Origin: Clostridia bacterium
Lineage (GTDB): Bacteria > Bacillota > Clostridia > Peptostreptococcales > Anaerovoracaceae
Length of the DNA: 62,475 nt
Direction of reading: 5' to 3'
NCBI GenBank assembly: GCA_902363595.1
Contig: CABJAP010000020.1
Location: 1 to 62,475 of the forward strand
Shown here: positions 8,780-17,189 of the stretch, in pieces
How positions within the stretch are numbered: the first letter of the stretch is position 1
How the letters are laid out: every line of letters starts with the position of its first letter
Notes under the pieces: model-generated
What the model was told of the DNA's origin: nothing
Seen by the model: only the letters and a program-made list of their open reading frames with translations
Databases searched by the model: none
Made by a program: the position numbers and the translations under genes

Positions 8780-11695
8780 TTAGTCTGGAATATTTGTGAT
8801 GGATTCGTAAGTTTCCTTCTTATCTTCCGGGAACATGTCTTCGAACAGGTCAACCATCGGATTGTTCTTGATGTATTCCATTTCTTCGTAGAAATCCGAA
8901 CCCAGGAAATATTTCTTAGGAGGCAGAACCTCTTCGCCCTTAGCGACCTTGTCAAGACCTTCCTTGATCTTTTCCGGATAAGCCGGGATTTCGTAAATTC
9001 TCACACCGCAGGCATTGTCGATGGCGTTAATAACGGCCATGTGTCCAGCGGACTGGAATGCCTCGGAAGCACCGGAGGAACCAAACGGATTGGTATTTCT
9101 CGGCGTGCAGTGGTGAATCAGATTGAAGTTATCCGGAATATCCTTAATGCTCGGGATACCAGCACCTGCAATGTTGCTGTGCTTCTTGACATCTTCATAG
9201 TTTTCCGTCAGAGCAAAGCCGATGCAGTGGGACAGTCCGCCGTAAGCCTGACCGTTAACCGCAGCGATGTTTCCGATAACACCGACGTCGTCTACACACC
9301 AGTAACCGATACAAGTAGCCTTACCTGTTTTCGTGTCAACTTCAACTTCTGCCATATGCAGGGCATATGTAAAGGCAGGGGTCGGGTTGCCTACGCCGGT
9401 ATTCGGGTCAAGATATTTAAGGGTCATATCTTCCGGATTCTGGTACTGAGTTTCATATTTGGTCGGAATGCCTTCCGCAACCATTTCATCATAGGTTCTG
9501 TAAGTGCCGTCCGGTTTTCTCATAGCGTTCATCAGTTCATCAGCTGCCATGACAACGGCTTTACTGTTCATGTAATGCTGTCTTGATGATGCGGTAGCAC
9601 CGGAGTCAGGACAGAATTTGGAGTCATTTTGAATCAGCACGATGTCGTCAGGAGTTACACCCAGAGGCTTTAGGGCTTCCAGAGTGGTAACCAGCGCGCC
9701 TACATCGCCGCCCTGACCCTGATCCTGCCAAGTGTCGTATTTCGCAAATTTACCATTAGGCAGTAATTCCAGAGCAACGGTACACTGGTCGAAGATTCCT
9801 TCTGTTACATTGTATCCGCCCCATGCGATACCTACGCCTCTCTTCTTTTCAGGAGTAGATTCTTTGGCAGCTCGTTCTTTTACTTCCTCATATATCGGTT
9901 TTAAGATATCCATCATCTTTTCCATCGGATATTCACGGAAAGGATACTGGTTAATGTTGGTGTCTCCTGGTCTTGCGATGTTTTTATATCTAAATTCAAA
10001 CGGATCCATGCCGATTTTCTTAGCCATCATATCGACCAATGCTTCAGACGCCGTATACGCCTGCGGCGATCCGTAGCCTCTGTATGCAGTACCATAGTTA
10101 TGGTTGGTACATGCAACTCTCGTTAATCCCAGACAGTTTGGAATGTTGTACGGGAAGAACATGAACTTTGCAGGTCTTGTGATCAGGTCATCGCCCAATT
10201 CGTTGTAGGAACCGTGGTCCATACCGCAATCCCATTCTGCGCCGATGATCTTGCCGTCCTTGTCGCAGGCCAGTCTGCCGTTGGTGTACGACGGAGCGCG
10301 TTTTCCGGACAGAGCCATGAACTCAGGATAAGTAATGGATAATGCTACTGGCATATCATCGCATGCCATGCAGGCGATCGCCGCCATCGCGTAAGTCGCT
10401 GCTGCGATACCCCAGCCGAATGTAGCGCCGGTCGGGTTTTCGATGACTCTGATCTTTTCTGCAGGAAGGCCGGTAGCCTCTGCGATATCGCCGATATTGG
10501 AATAGATCTGCATTGCTTTACAATGAACGGTCAGCAGGCCGTCATCGCCCCAGTAAGCCTGTACCGTATCGCCTTCGATCGGCATGTGCGGCTCTCTGGA
10601 TGAGTAGAAGGAACCTTCTACCACATAAGGAGCATCGTCGATCAGTTCCGGCGTATCGTGTCCCGCACCCTTAACATTAGGCTGTTCGGACCATACGTTT
10701 GGATGATCGTCATGTATTCTCATAGCATCCGGCATAGCTGCTTCCAGATAGGTCTTGTATTCAGGCAGCTGTTCCCAATCGATGGTGACTTTCTTTGCTG
10801 CTTCCTGAGCGTGAGCCTTTGTATCGGCTACAACCAATGCTACCACATCACCGTAGTTAAAGATTTTATCTTCAACCAGAATCGGGTGGGACTGTCCGGT
10901 AGCCAGAGTTCTCGGTGTGAACGGCATGAATCCAAGTCTGTTTGGTCCCTTGATGTCGGCAGCCGTAACAACCTTGTAAACGCCGGGCATTTTTTCTGCC
11001 TCTTCTTTATGGATTGCTTTCAGTTTTGCGTGGAAGGCGACTTTCGGCTGCACCAGTACGGCATGCAGCGTGTTCTCCGGCATCTTCAGCTCGATATCGT
11101 CACCGTAATCAGCAAGTCCGCATACTTTTGCCAGCGCAGCAGGACGTACCAGCGGCTGACCATAATATTCTTTGTCTTCCGGAAGTTTTACCATAATATC
11201 TTCCAGAGCACATTCGCCTCTCATAACCTTTGCAGCGTTCATGACAGCATCGACAATCTGCTTGTAGCCTGTACAGCGGCAGATGTTTCTGTTTTTGTGG
11301 AACCAGTCTCTTACTTCTTCTCTGGTTGGATCAGGATTAGCCTGAAGCAGCGCGTAGGTCGATACGATGAATCCTGGAGTACAGAATCCGCATTGTACAG
11401 CTCCGGCATGCATGAATGCTACCTGAATCGGATGGAGATATCTGGGAGCTCCAATTCCTTCAATCGTTACTACTTCGCTATACTCTTCGATCTTAGCGAT
11501 CTTTTTCGTACAAGAACGAACTAGTTTGCCGTCCAGCATTACGGTACAAGAACCGCATACGCCGGCTCCGCAGCCAACTTTTGTACCTGTAAGCCCTAAG
11601 CGTCTGACAACATCAGCCAGAGTGTCCTTTTCAGGGTCACAGATGAACATTCGATCGGCACCATTGATGTTTAACGTCATTTTTCTCAATTTCAT
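8780..11695 (-). CDS. Molybdopterin-dependent aldehyde oxidoreductase (xanthine oxidase family)
   Basis: A 971-residue single-chain enzyme like Desulfovibrio Mop. Residues 1-160 hold two 2Fe-2S domains: plant-type cluster CGAGVCGSC (C42, C47, C50) with C62, and the second cluster C102/C105 (CGFC) with C139/C141 (CRC). The rest is the two-part molybdopterin domain (GYGSPQAYTASEALVD, DQGQGGDVGALV), ending in FGSSGASEAFQSAGH where the catalytic glutamate of the family is expected. There is no FAD domain, so electrons must go to a partner, probably the dicluster protein encoded next. It should oxidise an aldehyde or N-heterocycle to the acid; the substrate is unknown. Expression is likely controlled by a Moco-type riboswitch in its 215-base leader. 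Confidence 0.9.
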   Translation of the reverse strand: MKLRKMTLNINGADRMFICDPEKDTLADVVRRLGLTGTKVGCGAGVCGSCTVMLDGKLVRSCTKKIAKIEEYSEVVTIEGIGAPRYLHPIQVAFMHAGAVQCGFCTPGFIVSTYALLQANPDPTREEVRDWFHKNRNICRCTGYKQIVDAVMNAAKVMRGECALEDIMVKLPEDKEYYGQPLVRPAALAKVCGLADYGDDIELKMPENTLHAVLVQPKVAFHAKLKAIHKEEAEKMPGVYKVVTAADIKGPNRLGFMPFTPRTLATGQSHPILVEDKIFNYGDVVALVVADTKAHAQEAAKKVTIDWEQLPEYKTYLEAAMPDAMRIHDDHPNVWSEQPNVKGAGHDTPELIDDAPYVVEGSFYSSREPHMPIEGDTVQAYWGDDGLLTVHCKAMQIYSNIGDIAEATGLPAEKIRVIENPTGATFGWGIAAATYAMAAIACMACDDMPVALSITYPEFMALSGKRAPSYTNGRLACDKDGKIIGAEWDCGMDHGSYNELGDDLITRPAKFMFFPYNIPNCLGLTRVACTNHNYGTAYRGYGSPQAYTASEALVDMMAKKIGMDPFEFRYKNIARPGDTNINQYPFREYPMEKMMDILKPIYEEVKERAAKESTPEKKRGVGIAWGGYNVTEGIFDQCTVALELLPNGKFAKYDTWQDQGQGGDVGALVTTLEALKPLGVTPDDIVLIQNDSKFCPDSGATASSRQHYMNSKAVVMAADELMNAMRKPDGTYRTYDEMVAEGIPTKYETQYQNPEDMTLKYLDPNTGVGNPTPAFTYALHMAEVEVDTKTGKATCIGYWCVDDVGVIGNIAAVNGQAYGGLSHCIGFALTENYEDVKKHSNIAGAGIPSIKDIPDNFNLIHHCTPRNTNPFGSSGASEAFQSAGHMAVINAIDNACGVRIYEIPAYPEKIKEGLDKVAKGEEVLPPKKYFLGSDFYEEMEYIKNNPMVDLFEDMFPEDKKETYESITNIPD

Positions 11696-11756
11696 AATAA
11701 TTTGCCTCCAATTAATTTTTCAATTGAACATACTTTAACGTTTCACATCCAATAAC

Positions 11757-11885
11757 AAAGGCCTTTTCGTGCGTTTCGAAATGTTACACGAACCTTTCCA
11801 AACGCGGGAGGCTCACATGTTTCCACATAAACCCAACGTTTCCGCCTCCATAGCTTTTCTTCAGGAACCGTAGGAGATCGGAAAT
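11757..11885 (-). ncRNA. Moco/Tuco-type riboswitch upstream of aldehyde oxidoreductase
   Basis: On the minus strand the leader contains GGAGGC (11844-11849), small stems closed by GAAA/GGAA tetraloops, and then GCCTCCCGCGTTTGGAAAGG (11793-11811). The last block closely matches the conserved 3' half of the E. coli moaA Moco RNA (GCCTCCCG-N5-GGAAAGGT), as I remember it. A hairpin at 11757-11797 (AAAGG-TTCGTG with CACGAA-AAGG-CCTTT) uses the same AAAGG and would compete with the aptamer, a possible expression platform. The spacing and gene context (a molybdopterin enzyme) agree. Confidence 0.78.
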
Positions 11886-11918
11886 CGGATTGTGTATTGA
11901 ATTGTTACTACATTTTTC

Positions 11919-11948
11919 ATTTTATCAGTTTGTTCAGGGGCCTGTCAA
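11919..11948 (-). promoter_or_regulatory. Promoter of the aldehyde oxidoreductase unit
   Basis: TTGACA (11943-11948) and TAAAAT (11919-11924) on the minus strand are 18 bases apart. Transcription would start near 11912, about 30 bases before the first structured part of the riboswitch leader. Confidence 0.65.
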
Positions 11949-12139
11949 CCGCGGAAACCCTGATTTCAGTACAATCTTGCGGTCAAGCCCAGTACTAAGT
12001 AGCTATTATTTGAATTGTCTTAAATTTGTAAAAAATTTGTTACAATTTGCCGTAAAAACGGCCTCTTTTCGATCCGGCGGCGAACCTCCCCGGCGGCCTT
12101 ACGGCCCGGTCCTGCAAAACATTTTCGGTCGCCCCTTGC

Positions 12140-12202
12140 CCATTTTGGGAATTTATAATAGAATGAAAAACAGATACTTTGTCCCCCAACCGGTTTGGGG
12201 GA
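12140..12202 (+). promoter_or_regulatory. -10 box and leader hairpin of the radical SAM operon
   Basis: TATAAT at 12154-12159 lies 66 bases before the radical SAM start; no good -35 box is visible, so an activator or another sigma factor may be needed. The leader then forms an 8-bp hairpin TCCCCCAA/TTGGGGGA (12182-12202) just ahead of the AGGAG ribosome site. The 12050-12120 segment upstream is GC-rich with several short inverted repeats (GCCGT/ACGGC, GGCCG) that I cannot name. Confidence 0.4.
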
Positions 12203-12224
12203 GAGTAGGAACAGGAGAAGAAAC

Positions 12225-13664
12225 ATGAAACGATTATCGGAAGTTCAAAGCATATGCCCAGTCTGTGAAAAGCCGATCAAAGCTTTTTATACAGAGCGGG
12301 AGGGCAAAGTATTCTTTGAAAAAACATGTGAAGAACATGGCGAATTTCGCGCACTGGTTTCAAACCGCACAGATGATTATCTGGATTGGATCAAAAATCC
12401 GGTTGTCAATATTCCGCCCAAAACGGCGATGACCAAGGGCAGCGGGCAGGATGAATGCCCCCTTCACTGCGGCACCTGCGAAAACCATTTGCAGACCGCC
12501 TGCTGCGTGCTGATCGATATTACCAAGCGGTGCAATCAGCATTGTCCCTTCTGCTTTGCAAGGGCGGAAATGGATTCGGAGGAACCGGGCGATCCCAGCT
12601 TAAAAGAACTGGAAGCAAAATTCGATCTGCTGGTGGAGCTGGGGGAAGAACGGCCTTTCAACATTCAGCTGTCAGGAGGGGAGCCCACTGTCCGCGACGA
12701 TCTGCCCCAGATCATCCGCATGGCCAGGTCCAAAGGATTTGAATACATACAGATTAACAGCAACGGCAGGCGAATCGCCCGCGAGGCCGGGTATGCCGCG
12801 GCGCTCAAAGAGGCGGGAGCATCGGTGATTTTCATGCAGTTTGATGGAACCACCGATGAGATTTACATGCAGATGCGGGGAGAGCCTTTATTTAAAGAAA
12901 AGAAACAAGCCATCGAAAACTGCAGGAAAGCCGGTCTGCCGGTGACGCTGGTACCGACGGTCGCCAGAAACGTCAACTTGGACAACATCGGGGCAATGAT
13001 GGAGTTTCTGCTGGAGAACATAGCCGTTGTCAAAGGGATCCATTTCCAACCGGTGAGCTTTTTCGGCAGGCATCCCGACCCGGACCATGAAAACCGGGTG
13101 ACCATGTTCGATGTGCTCCATGAAATTGAAAACCAGTGTCCGGGCTTTCATTATGAGGATTTCTGTCCCATCGCCACCGGCCATACCCTGTGCTGCTTTT
13201 ACAGTACTTATTTAAAGGAAAAAGACGGTATAACATGTATGGTCAGCAAAAAGGAAAAAGAGGCGGGCATCAGCTGCTGCGATACACAGCAGGACTCCTG
13301 CTGCTGCGAGCCGGATCCTCTGGAAATCATAAAAAAGGACCGGGACTTTGTGCTCAACAAATGGGACTTGCCCCAGGAGCAGGAAACAAGCGAGGTAGAC
13401 TGCTGCTCCTGCTGCGATCCGGCCGATACGGCCGCGGCCGGAGAGGAACCCTGCTGTCAGGCGGAGCAGGAGGAAGAGATCATGGATTTGGATCAGTTCC
13501 TTACCTATTATAAGCAGAACACCTTTACGGTGACCGGCATGGCCTTCCAGGACAGCACCAACCTGGATGCAGAGCGATTGAAGCGGTGCCGGGTGCAGGT
13601 GCTTTCCGCGGACAACCGGCTGGTGCCTTTCTGCGGATATAACAGTATTTATCGAAAATCTTAG
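12225..13664 (+). CDS. Tes-like radical SAM protein, TrsS type
   Basis: About 479 residues. The N-terminal part has a CPVC...CEEHGEF zinc/FeS module, then CPLHCGTCENHLQ and the radical SAM triad C103-C107-C110 (CNQHCPFC), the architecture of the MJ0619/Tes group. I recall the NCBI name radical SAM (seleno)protein TrsS for family members beside aldehyde oxidoreductases; homologs may carry selenocysteine, here all are cysteine codons. A cysteine-rich insert near residues 350-410 (SCCD, SCCCEP, DCCSCCDP, PCCQ) is striking. The ATG at 12225 follows AGGAG by 7 bases. First gene of the rightward operon, divergent from the oxidoreductase. Substrate unknown; a role in cofactor or protein maturation is inferred from context only. 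Confidence 0.75.
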   Translation: MKRLSEVQSICPVCEKPIKAFYTEREGKVFFEKTCEEHGEFRALVSNRTDDYLDWIKNPVVNIPPKTAMTKGSGQDECPLHCGTCENHLQTACCVLIDITKRCNQHCPFCFARAEMDSEEPGDPSLKELEAKFDLLVELGEERPFNIQLSGGEPTVRDDLPQIIRMARSKGFEYIQINSNGRRIAREAGYAAALKEAGASVIFMQFDGTTDEIYMQMRGEPLFKEKKQAIENCRKAGLPVTLVPTVARNVNLDNIGAMMEFLLENIAVVKGIHFQPVSFFGRHPDPDHENRVTMFDVLHEIENQCPGFHYEDFCPIATGHTLCCFYSTYLKEKDGITCMVSKKEKEAGISCCDTQQDSCCCEPDPLEIIKKDRDFVLNKWDLPQEQETSEVDCCSCCDPADTAAAGEEPCCQAEQEEEIMDLDQFLTYYKQNTFTVTGMAFQDSTNLDAERLKRCRVQVLSADNRLVPFCGYNSIYRKS

Positions 13665-13680
13665 TTTTAAGGAGAAGAAA

Positions 13681-14388
13681 ATGAGTTTAGTAAGACCAGG
13701 TAAATTTGAGATTACGGACAAGGCTATGGAGCTTTGCCAGCTTGACAAAGGAGCCAAGGTGCTGGATGTGGGCTGCGGAGACGGAACAGCGGCCGAGTAC
13801 CTGCAGGACAAATACGGGTACCAGGTGACGGGGATCGATCTTAATCTGGCAAAGATCAGCGAAGGAAAAGAGCGAAACGGCAAACTGGATCTGCGCATGG
13901 GCGACGGAGAGTTCTTGGACGAATTCCCATCCTATTCTTTTGACTGCGTGATGATGGAATGCACATTGTCCCTGATCAACCTGCCGGATGAAGCGCTCCA
14001 TGAAGCCTACTGCGTTCTTAAAAAGGGAGGAAAGCTGTTTATCAGCGATCTATATATGAAGAATCCCGATCCCAAGCAGGTACAGGCCATCAAGATCGAA
14101 GCCGAGCGCCAGGCAAAGATTCCCCATAAAGAGGAGGACTGCGGCGAAGGACAGATGCGTTTTGTGGACTTCCGCTTTGAAGGGGCCTTTATCAAAGAGC
14201 CCATGATCGCATATCTGGAGGAAGTGGGATATCAAGTAGTCGCTTTTGAGGACCGCTCGGATGATTTGGATACATACGTGGCGGAAACGATCCTGCAGGA
14301 GGGATCGCTGGATAATTGCGTCACCTGCGCAAAAGGGAAGAAGGGGATCGGATACTTCATGCTGGTAGCGGAAAAACCGGCAAAATAA
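13681..14388 (+). CDS. SAM-dependent methyltransferase (DVU_1556/TrsM-like)
   Basis: A class I methyltransferase of 235 residues. Motif I is VLDVGCGDGTAAEYL near residues 23-37, followed by the acidic GIDLNLAKI and LRMGDGEFL motifs; motif IV is FDCVMMECTLSLINL and post-motif KKGGKLFISDLYM. It lies 16 bases after the radical SAM gene with a good AGGAG site, and its family name in my memory is tied to the same gene neighbourhood. The methyl acceptor is unknown. Confidence 0.75.
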   Translation: MSLVRPGKFEITDKAMELCQLDKGAKVLDVGCGDGTAAEYLQDKYGYQVTGIDLNLAKISEGKERNGKLDLRMGDGEFLDEFPSYSFDCVMMECTLSLINLPDEALHEAYCVLKKGGKLFISDLYMKNPDPKQVQAIKIEAERQAKIPHKEEDCGEGQMRFVDFRFEGAFIKEPMIAYLEEVGYQVVAFEDRSDDLDTYVAETILQEGSLDNCVTCAKGKKGIGYFMLVAEKPAK

Positions 14389-14409
14389 GAAAGTTGGGGA
14401 GGAAAGAGG

Positions 14410-14781
14410 ATGAATCAGGAGATTTTGGATCTGAAATTAAAGGGGTATTGCTGCAGTCAGATGATTATGGAAATGGGTCTGCGCAGGATGGAGAAGGAAA
14501 ACCAGGATCTGGTGGCGGCCATGGCCGGTCTGTGCGACGGCATGTGGTCCGGCAGAGTCTGCGGTATTTTGTCCGCGGCAATCTGCCTGCTGTATCTGGC
14601 TGATCCCAAAGAAGCCAGCCAGGGCCTGACAGCAGAGCTGACGGAATGGTTTGAGGATGCCTTCGGCTTTACGGACTGTCACGATCTAATGGAGGACAAT
14701 CCTCTGAATAAAGTGGAAAAATGCCCGATGATGCTGGAAGCCACGTTCCAGAAGGTGGAAGAACTGTTGGAGTGGGACTAG
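14410..14781 (+). CDS. C-GCAxxG-C-C family protein (DVU_1555-like)
   Basis: A 123-residue protein of the C_GCAxxG_C_C redox family, whose members bind metals or act with thiols. Visible are GYCCSQMIM near the N-terminus, GLCDGMWSGRVCGILSAAI in the middle, and later DCHD and KCPMM cysteines. The usual small hydrophobic GCA box is altered to CCS. It is encoded between the methyltransferase and the CoA ligase genes and ends on the base where the ligase GTG start begins. Confidence 0.75.
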   Translation: MNQEILDLKLKGYCCSQMIMEMGLRRMEKENQDLVAAMAGLCDGMWSGRVCGILSAAICLLYLADPKEASQGLTAELTEWFEDAFGFTDCHDLMEDNPLNKVEKCPMMLEATFQKVEELLEWD

Positions 14782-15797
14782 TGGAGCGGTATTTGGATAT
14801 TTGGACAGCCCGCAAATTGGGGGTAAATACTCTCACGAGGGATGCCATAGAGAACTATCAGCTGGAAAAAATAAAAGAAACCATCAATTGGGCTGCGAAG
14901 AACAGCCCTTTTTATGGTGAACTGTATCGCGGGGTTACCGTAGAAACCTGGGAGGACTTCCGGCGCCTTCCTTTCACTTCGCCTGCGGATGTGTATGAGC
15001 GGGGCATGGATATGGTTTGCGTGGCGCAAAGCCAGATCAGCAGAATCGTTACCATGGACACCAGCGGAACAACGGGGCGGCCAAAGCGGATTTATTTTAC
15101 TGAGGAAGATCAGGAGCTGACCACCGATTTTTTTCATAATGGCATGCAGCTGATGGTGGATTCCTCCGATACGGTGATGATCCTGATGCCCTGCCGCAGG
15201 CCGGGATCAATCGGCGATCTGCTGAAAAAAGGGCTGGAGCGGTTTCATGTGCGGGTGATCCCCTACGGACTTCCGGATGGCTCGGACGATAATCTCATAT
15301 TGGCGATGATGGAGCAGGAGCAGGTGACCTGCGCGGTGGCCCTGCCGACTCAGCTTGCCGCGCTGGCAGAAAAAGCCGGGGGCCGCAGGATCCCCATGGG
15401 AACAGTACTCCTGTCTGCGGAATATGTATCCCCGGAGAGCCGGAGAATCATTGAAAAGGCCTGGGGATGCCGCATCTTTGAACATTATGGGATGACGGAA
15501 ATGGGTCTGGGATGCGCAGTCAGCTGCCCGCAGCTTTGCGGCTGCCACATTCGAGAATCGGATTTGTATCTGGAGATCATTGACCCTGTGACCGGACAAG
15601 TGGTGCCAGATGGGGAAGAAGGCGAAGTGGTTTTTACCACCCTCACCAGGAAGGGAATGCCCTTCATCCGTTATCGAACCGGCGATTGGAGCAGCTTTTT
15701 GACCCAGCCCTGCGGCTGCGGCAGCGTGCTCAAGCGGATCAGCCGGGTCGGCGACCGGGGCGTCAGGAAGGGAGCGTGGAAAGTTAATGAGCGGTAA
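14781..15797 (+). CDS. AMP-dependent CoA ligase (DVU_1553/PaaK-like)
   Basis: An adenylate-forming enzyme of about 338 residues, shorter than standard phenylacetate-CoA ligases (about 430) because most of the C-terminal subdomain is missing. Motifs: SGTTGRPKRIYF (P-loop, about residue 91), EHYGMTEMG, and RYRTGDW. The GTG start at 14781 shares its first base with the stop codon of the preceding gene and follows GGAG; the in-frame upstream ATG would lie inside that gene. A Cys pair (CGCG) sits near the end. In an aldehyde oxidoreductase locus such an enzyme could activate the acid product to a CoA thioester or adenylate; that is inference. Confidence 0.75.
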   Translation: MERYLDIWTARKLGVNTLTRDAIENYQLEKIKETINWAAKNSPFYGELYRGVTVETWEDFRRLPFTSPADVYERGMDMVCVAQSQISRIVTMDTSGTTGRPKRIYFTEEDQELTTDFFHNGMQLMVDSSDTVMILMPCRRPGSIGDLLKKGLERFHVRVIPYGLPDGSDDNLILAMMEQEQVTCAVALPTQLAALAEKAGGRRIPMGTVLLSAEYVSPESRRIIEKAWGCRIFEHYGMTEMGLGCAVSCPQLCGCHIRESDLYLEIIDPVTGQVVPDGEEGEVVFTTLTRKGMPFIRYRTGDWSSFLTQPCGCGSVLKRISRVGDRGVRKGAWKVNER

Positions 15798-16401
15798 GAC
15801 GAAACGAATCCTATTCTGCATTTTTGTCTTTGCGGCCGGCTGTCTGGCAGGGGTCCTTTCCAAGTATCTGGATACGGTTCCCGGAGACGGAACGCCTGTC
15901 CATGATTTGATGGAGACGGCCGGACAGCTGTTGTCCGAACTGCCCTTCTGGGTGTTCGCCGGGTGCGTCATCGCCTATTACAGCAGAACAGCCAATGCGG
16001 CGGCCATACATACTTTGTTGTTTTTTGCAGGGCTGCTCATCAGCTACTACATCTATACGGCAATCTTGTTCGGCGTGCTGCCGGCAGAGCAGGTGATTCG
16101 CTGGGCAGTCTTTGCCGGCTGTTCGGCGCTGGCCGGGTATACGGTCTGGTATGCGGGCAAAAAGGGGTGGCCTCCGGCGCTTTGCGCGGCAATCCCCATC
16201 GGCTATCTGATTACAGAAGGTTATCCGGTTTTTTACACCTACGATTTCAAAGATATGGCGGCGCTGGTCATGGCGGCGGCTCTGTATGTGATGATGCCCA
16301 GATCAAAGGATCAGAAACTGCGGGTGCTGCCGCTGACCGGCCTGGTGGTGCTGATCATTATCCGTTTTGACCTGGTGGCATGGCTCTTCGGCGGATTATA
16401 A
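15787..16401 (+). CDS. Membrane protein of unknown function
   Basis: A 204-residue protein with about seven hydrophobic segments (for example ILFCIFVFAAGCLAGVLS, LLFFAGLLISYYIYTAILF, MAALVMAAALYVMM, LTGLVVLIIIRFDLVAWL). It resembles the DUF6518-type small membrane proteins, a tentative match. It overlaps the CoA ligase gene by 11 bases and is surely co-translated with it. No catalytic motif is visible; it may be a transporter or membrane anchor of the oxidoreductase locus. Confidence 0.6.
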   Translation: MSGKTKRILFCIFVFAAGCLAGVLSKYLDTVPGDGTPVHDLMETAGQLLSELPFWVFAGCVIAYYSRTANAAAIHTLLFFAGLLISYYIYTAILFGVLPAEQVIRWAVFAGCSALAGYTVWYAGKKGWPPALCAAIPIGYLITEGYPVFYTYDFKDMAALVMAAALYVMMPRSKDQKLRVLPLTGLVVLIIIRFDLVAWLFGGL

Positions 16402-16422
16402 CGCGATAAGGAGGAAAAGGAC

Positions 16423-17127
16423 ATGAATACGGAAAACTGCTTGATCTGCGGGAAACCGCTCCGCTATCTGAAAGACCAGAAAGAGATGACCTGCGCCATC
16501 TGCGGCAATGTTTTTTGGAGCAACGCCCAGTGTGAAGAGGGACATTTTGTCTGCGACAGCTGTCACCAGGAAAAGGGCCTGGAGACCATTCTTAGCACAT
16601 GCCTGAAAACAGAGTCGAAAAAACCCATTCAAATTGCTCAGGCGATCATGGAGGACCCATATATCTACATGCATGGGCCAGAGCACCACATTCTGGTGGG
16701 AGCATCCCTCTTAGCCGCCTATCGCAATGCCGGCGGCAAAATCGACCTGAAAAGCTGTTTGGAAGAAATGATTAAAAGAGGGAGCCAGGTACCGGGAGGC
16801 TTTTGCGGCCTTTGGGGATGCTGCGGCGCTGCGGTAAGCTGCGGCATTTACGCCAGTATTGTAACAGAAGCGACCCCTTTAAGCGATAAAGCATGGTCCT
16901 TATCACAAAGACTCACAGCCCTGGCCCTGGAAAATATCGCAGCTTATGACGGCCCCAGGTGCTGTAAAAGGGATTCTTTTTTGAGCATCCTTTCTGCCAT
17001 TGAATTTACAAGACGTCATCTGAATGTGGAGATGGAGGGCAGCGGCGACGCGATTGCCTGTATGTTTTCGCCCCGCAATGAGCAGTGCATTGGAGGCCGA
17101 TGCCCGTTCCTGGGAACTGAGCGTTGA
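16423..17127 (+). CDS. Cys-rich DUF5714-like protein
   Basis: A 234-residue cytoplasmic protein. Two N-terminal zinc-ribbon-like pairs (CLICGKPL and CAICGNVFWSNAQCEEGHFVCDSC) precede a helical domain with HHILVGASLLAAYRNAGG and the Gly/Cys block VPGGFCGLWGCCGAAVSCG. Further cysteines (RCCKRDS, QCIGGRCPF) close the chain. I recognise the general DUF5714 pattern but know no function. It follows the membrane protein gene by 21 bases with AGGAGG. The many cysteines suggest metal, FeS or thiol chemistry shared with the C-GCAxxG-C-C protein of the same operon. Confidence 0.65.
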   Translation: MNTENCLICGKPLRYLKDQKEMTCAICGNVFWSNAQCEEGHFVCDSCHQEKGLETILSTCLKTESKKPIQIAQAIMEDPYIYMHGPEHHILVGASLLAAYRNAGGKIDLKSCLEEMIKRGSQVPGGFCGLWGCCGAAVSCGIYASIVTEATPLSDKAWSLSQRLTALALENIAAYDGPRCCKRDSFLSILSAIEFTRRHLNVEMEGSGDAIACMFSPRNEQCIGGRCPFLGTER

Positions 17128-17189
17128 AAAAGGAAAAGCCCTGTGATAAACTGGGGACATAATTGAGAAACGAACGTAAGGAGGACAAC

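Noticed and set aside
12225..13664. In-frame UGA selenocysteine in the radical SAM protein
   Set aside because: Family members can be selenoproteins, but this frame is closed only by its normal stop and uses cysteine codons throughout.
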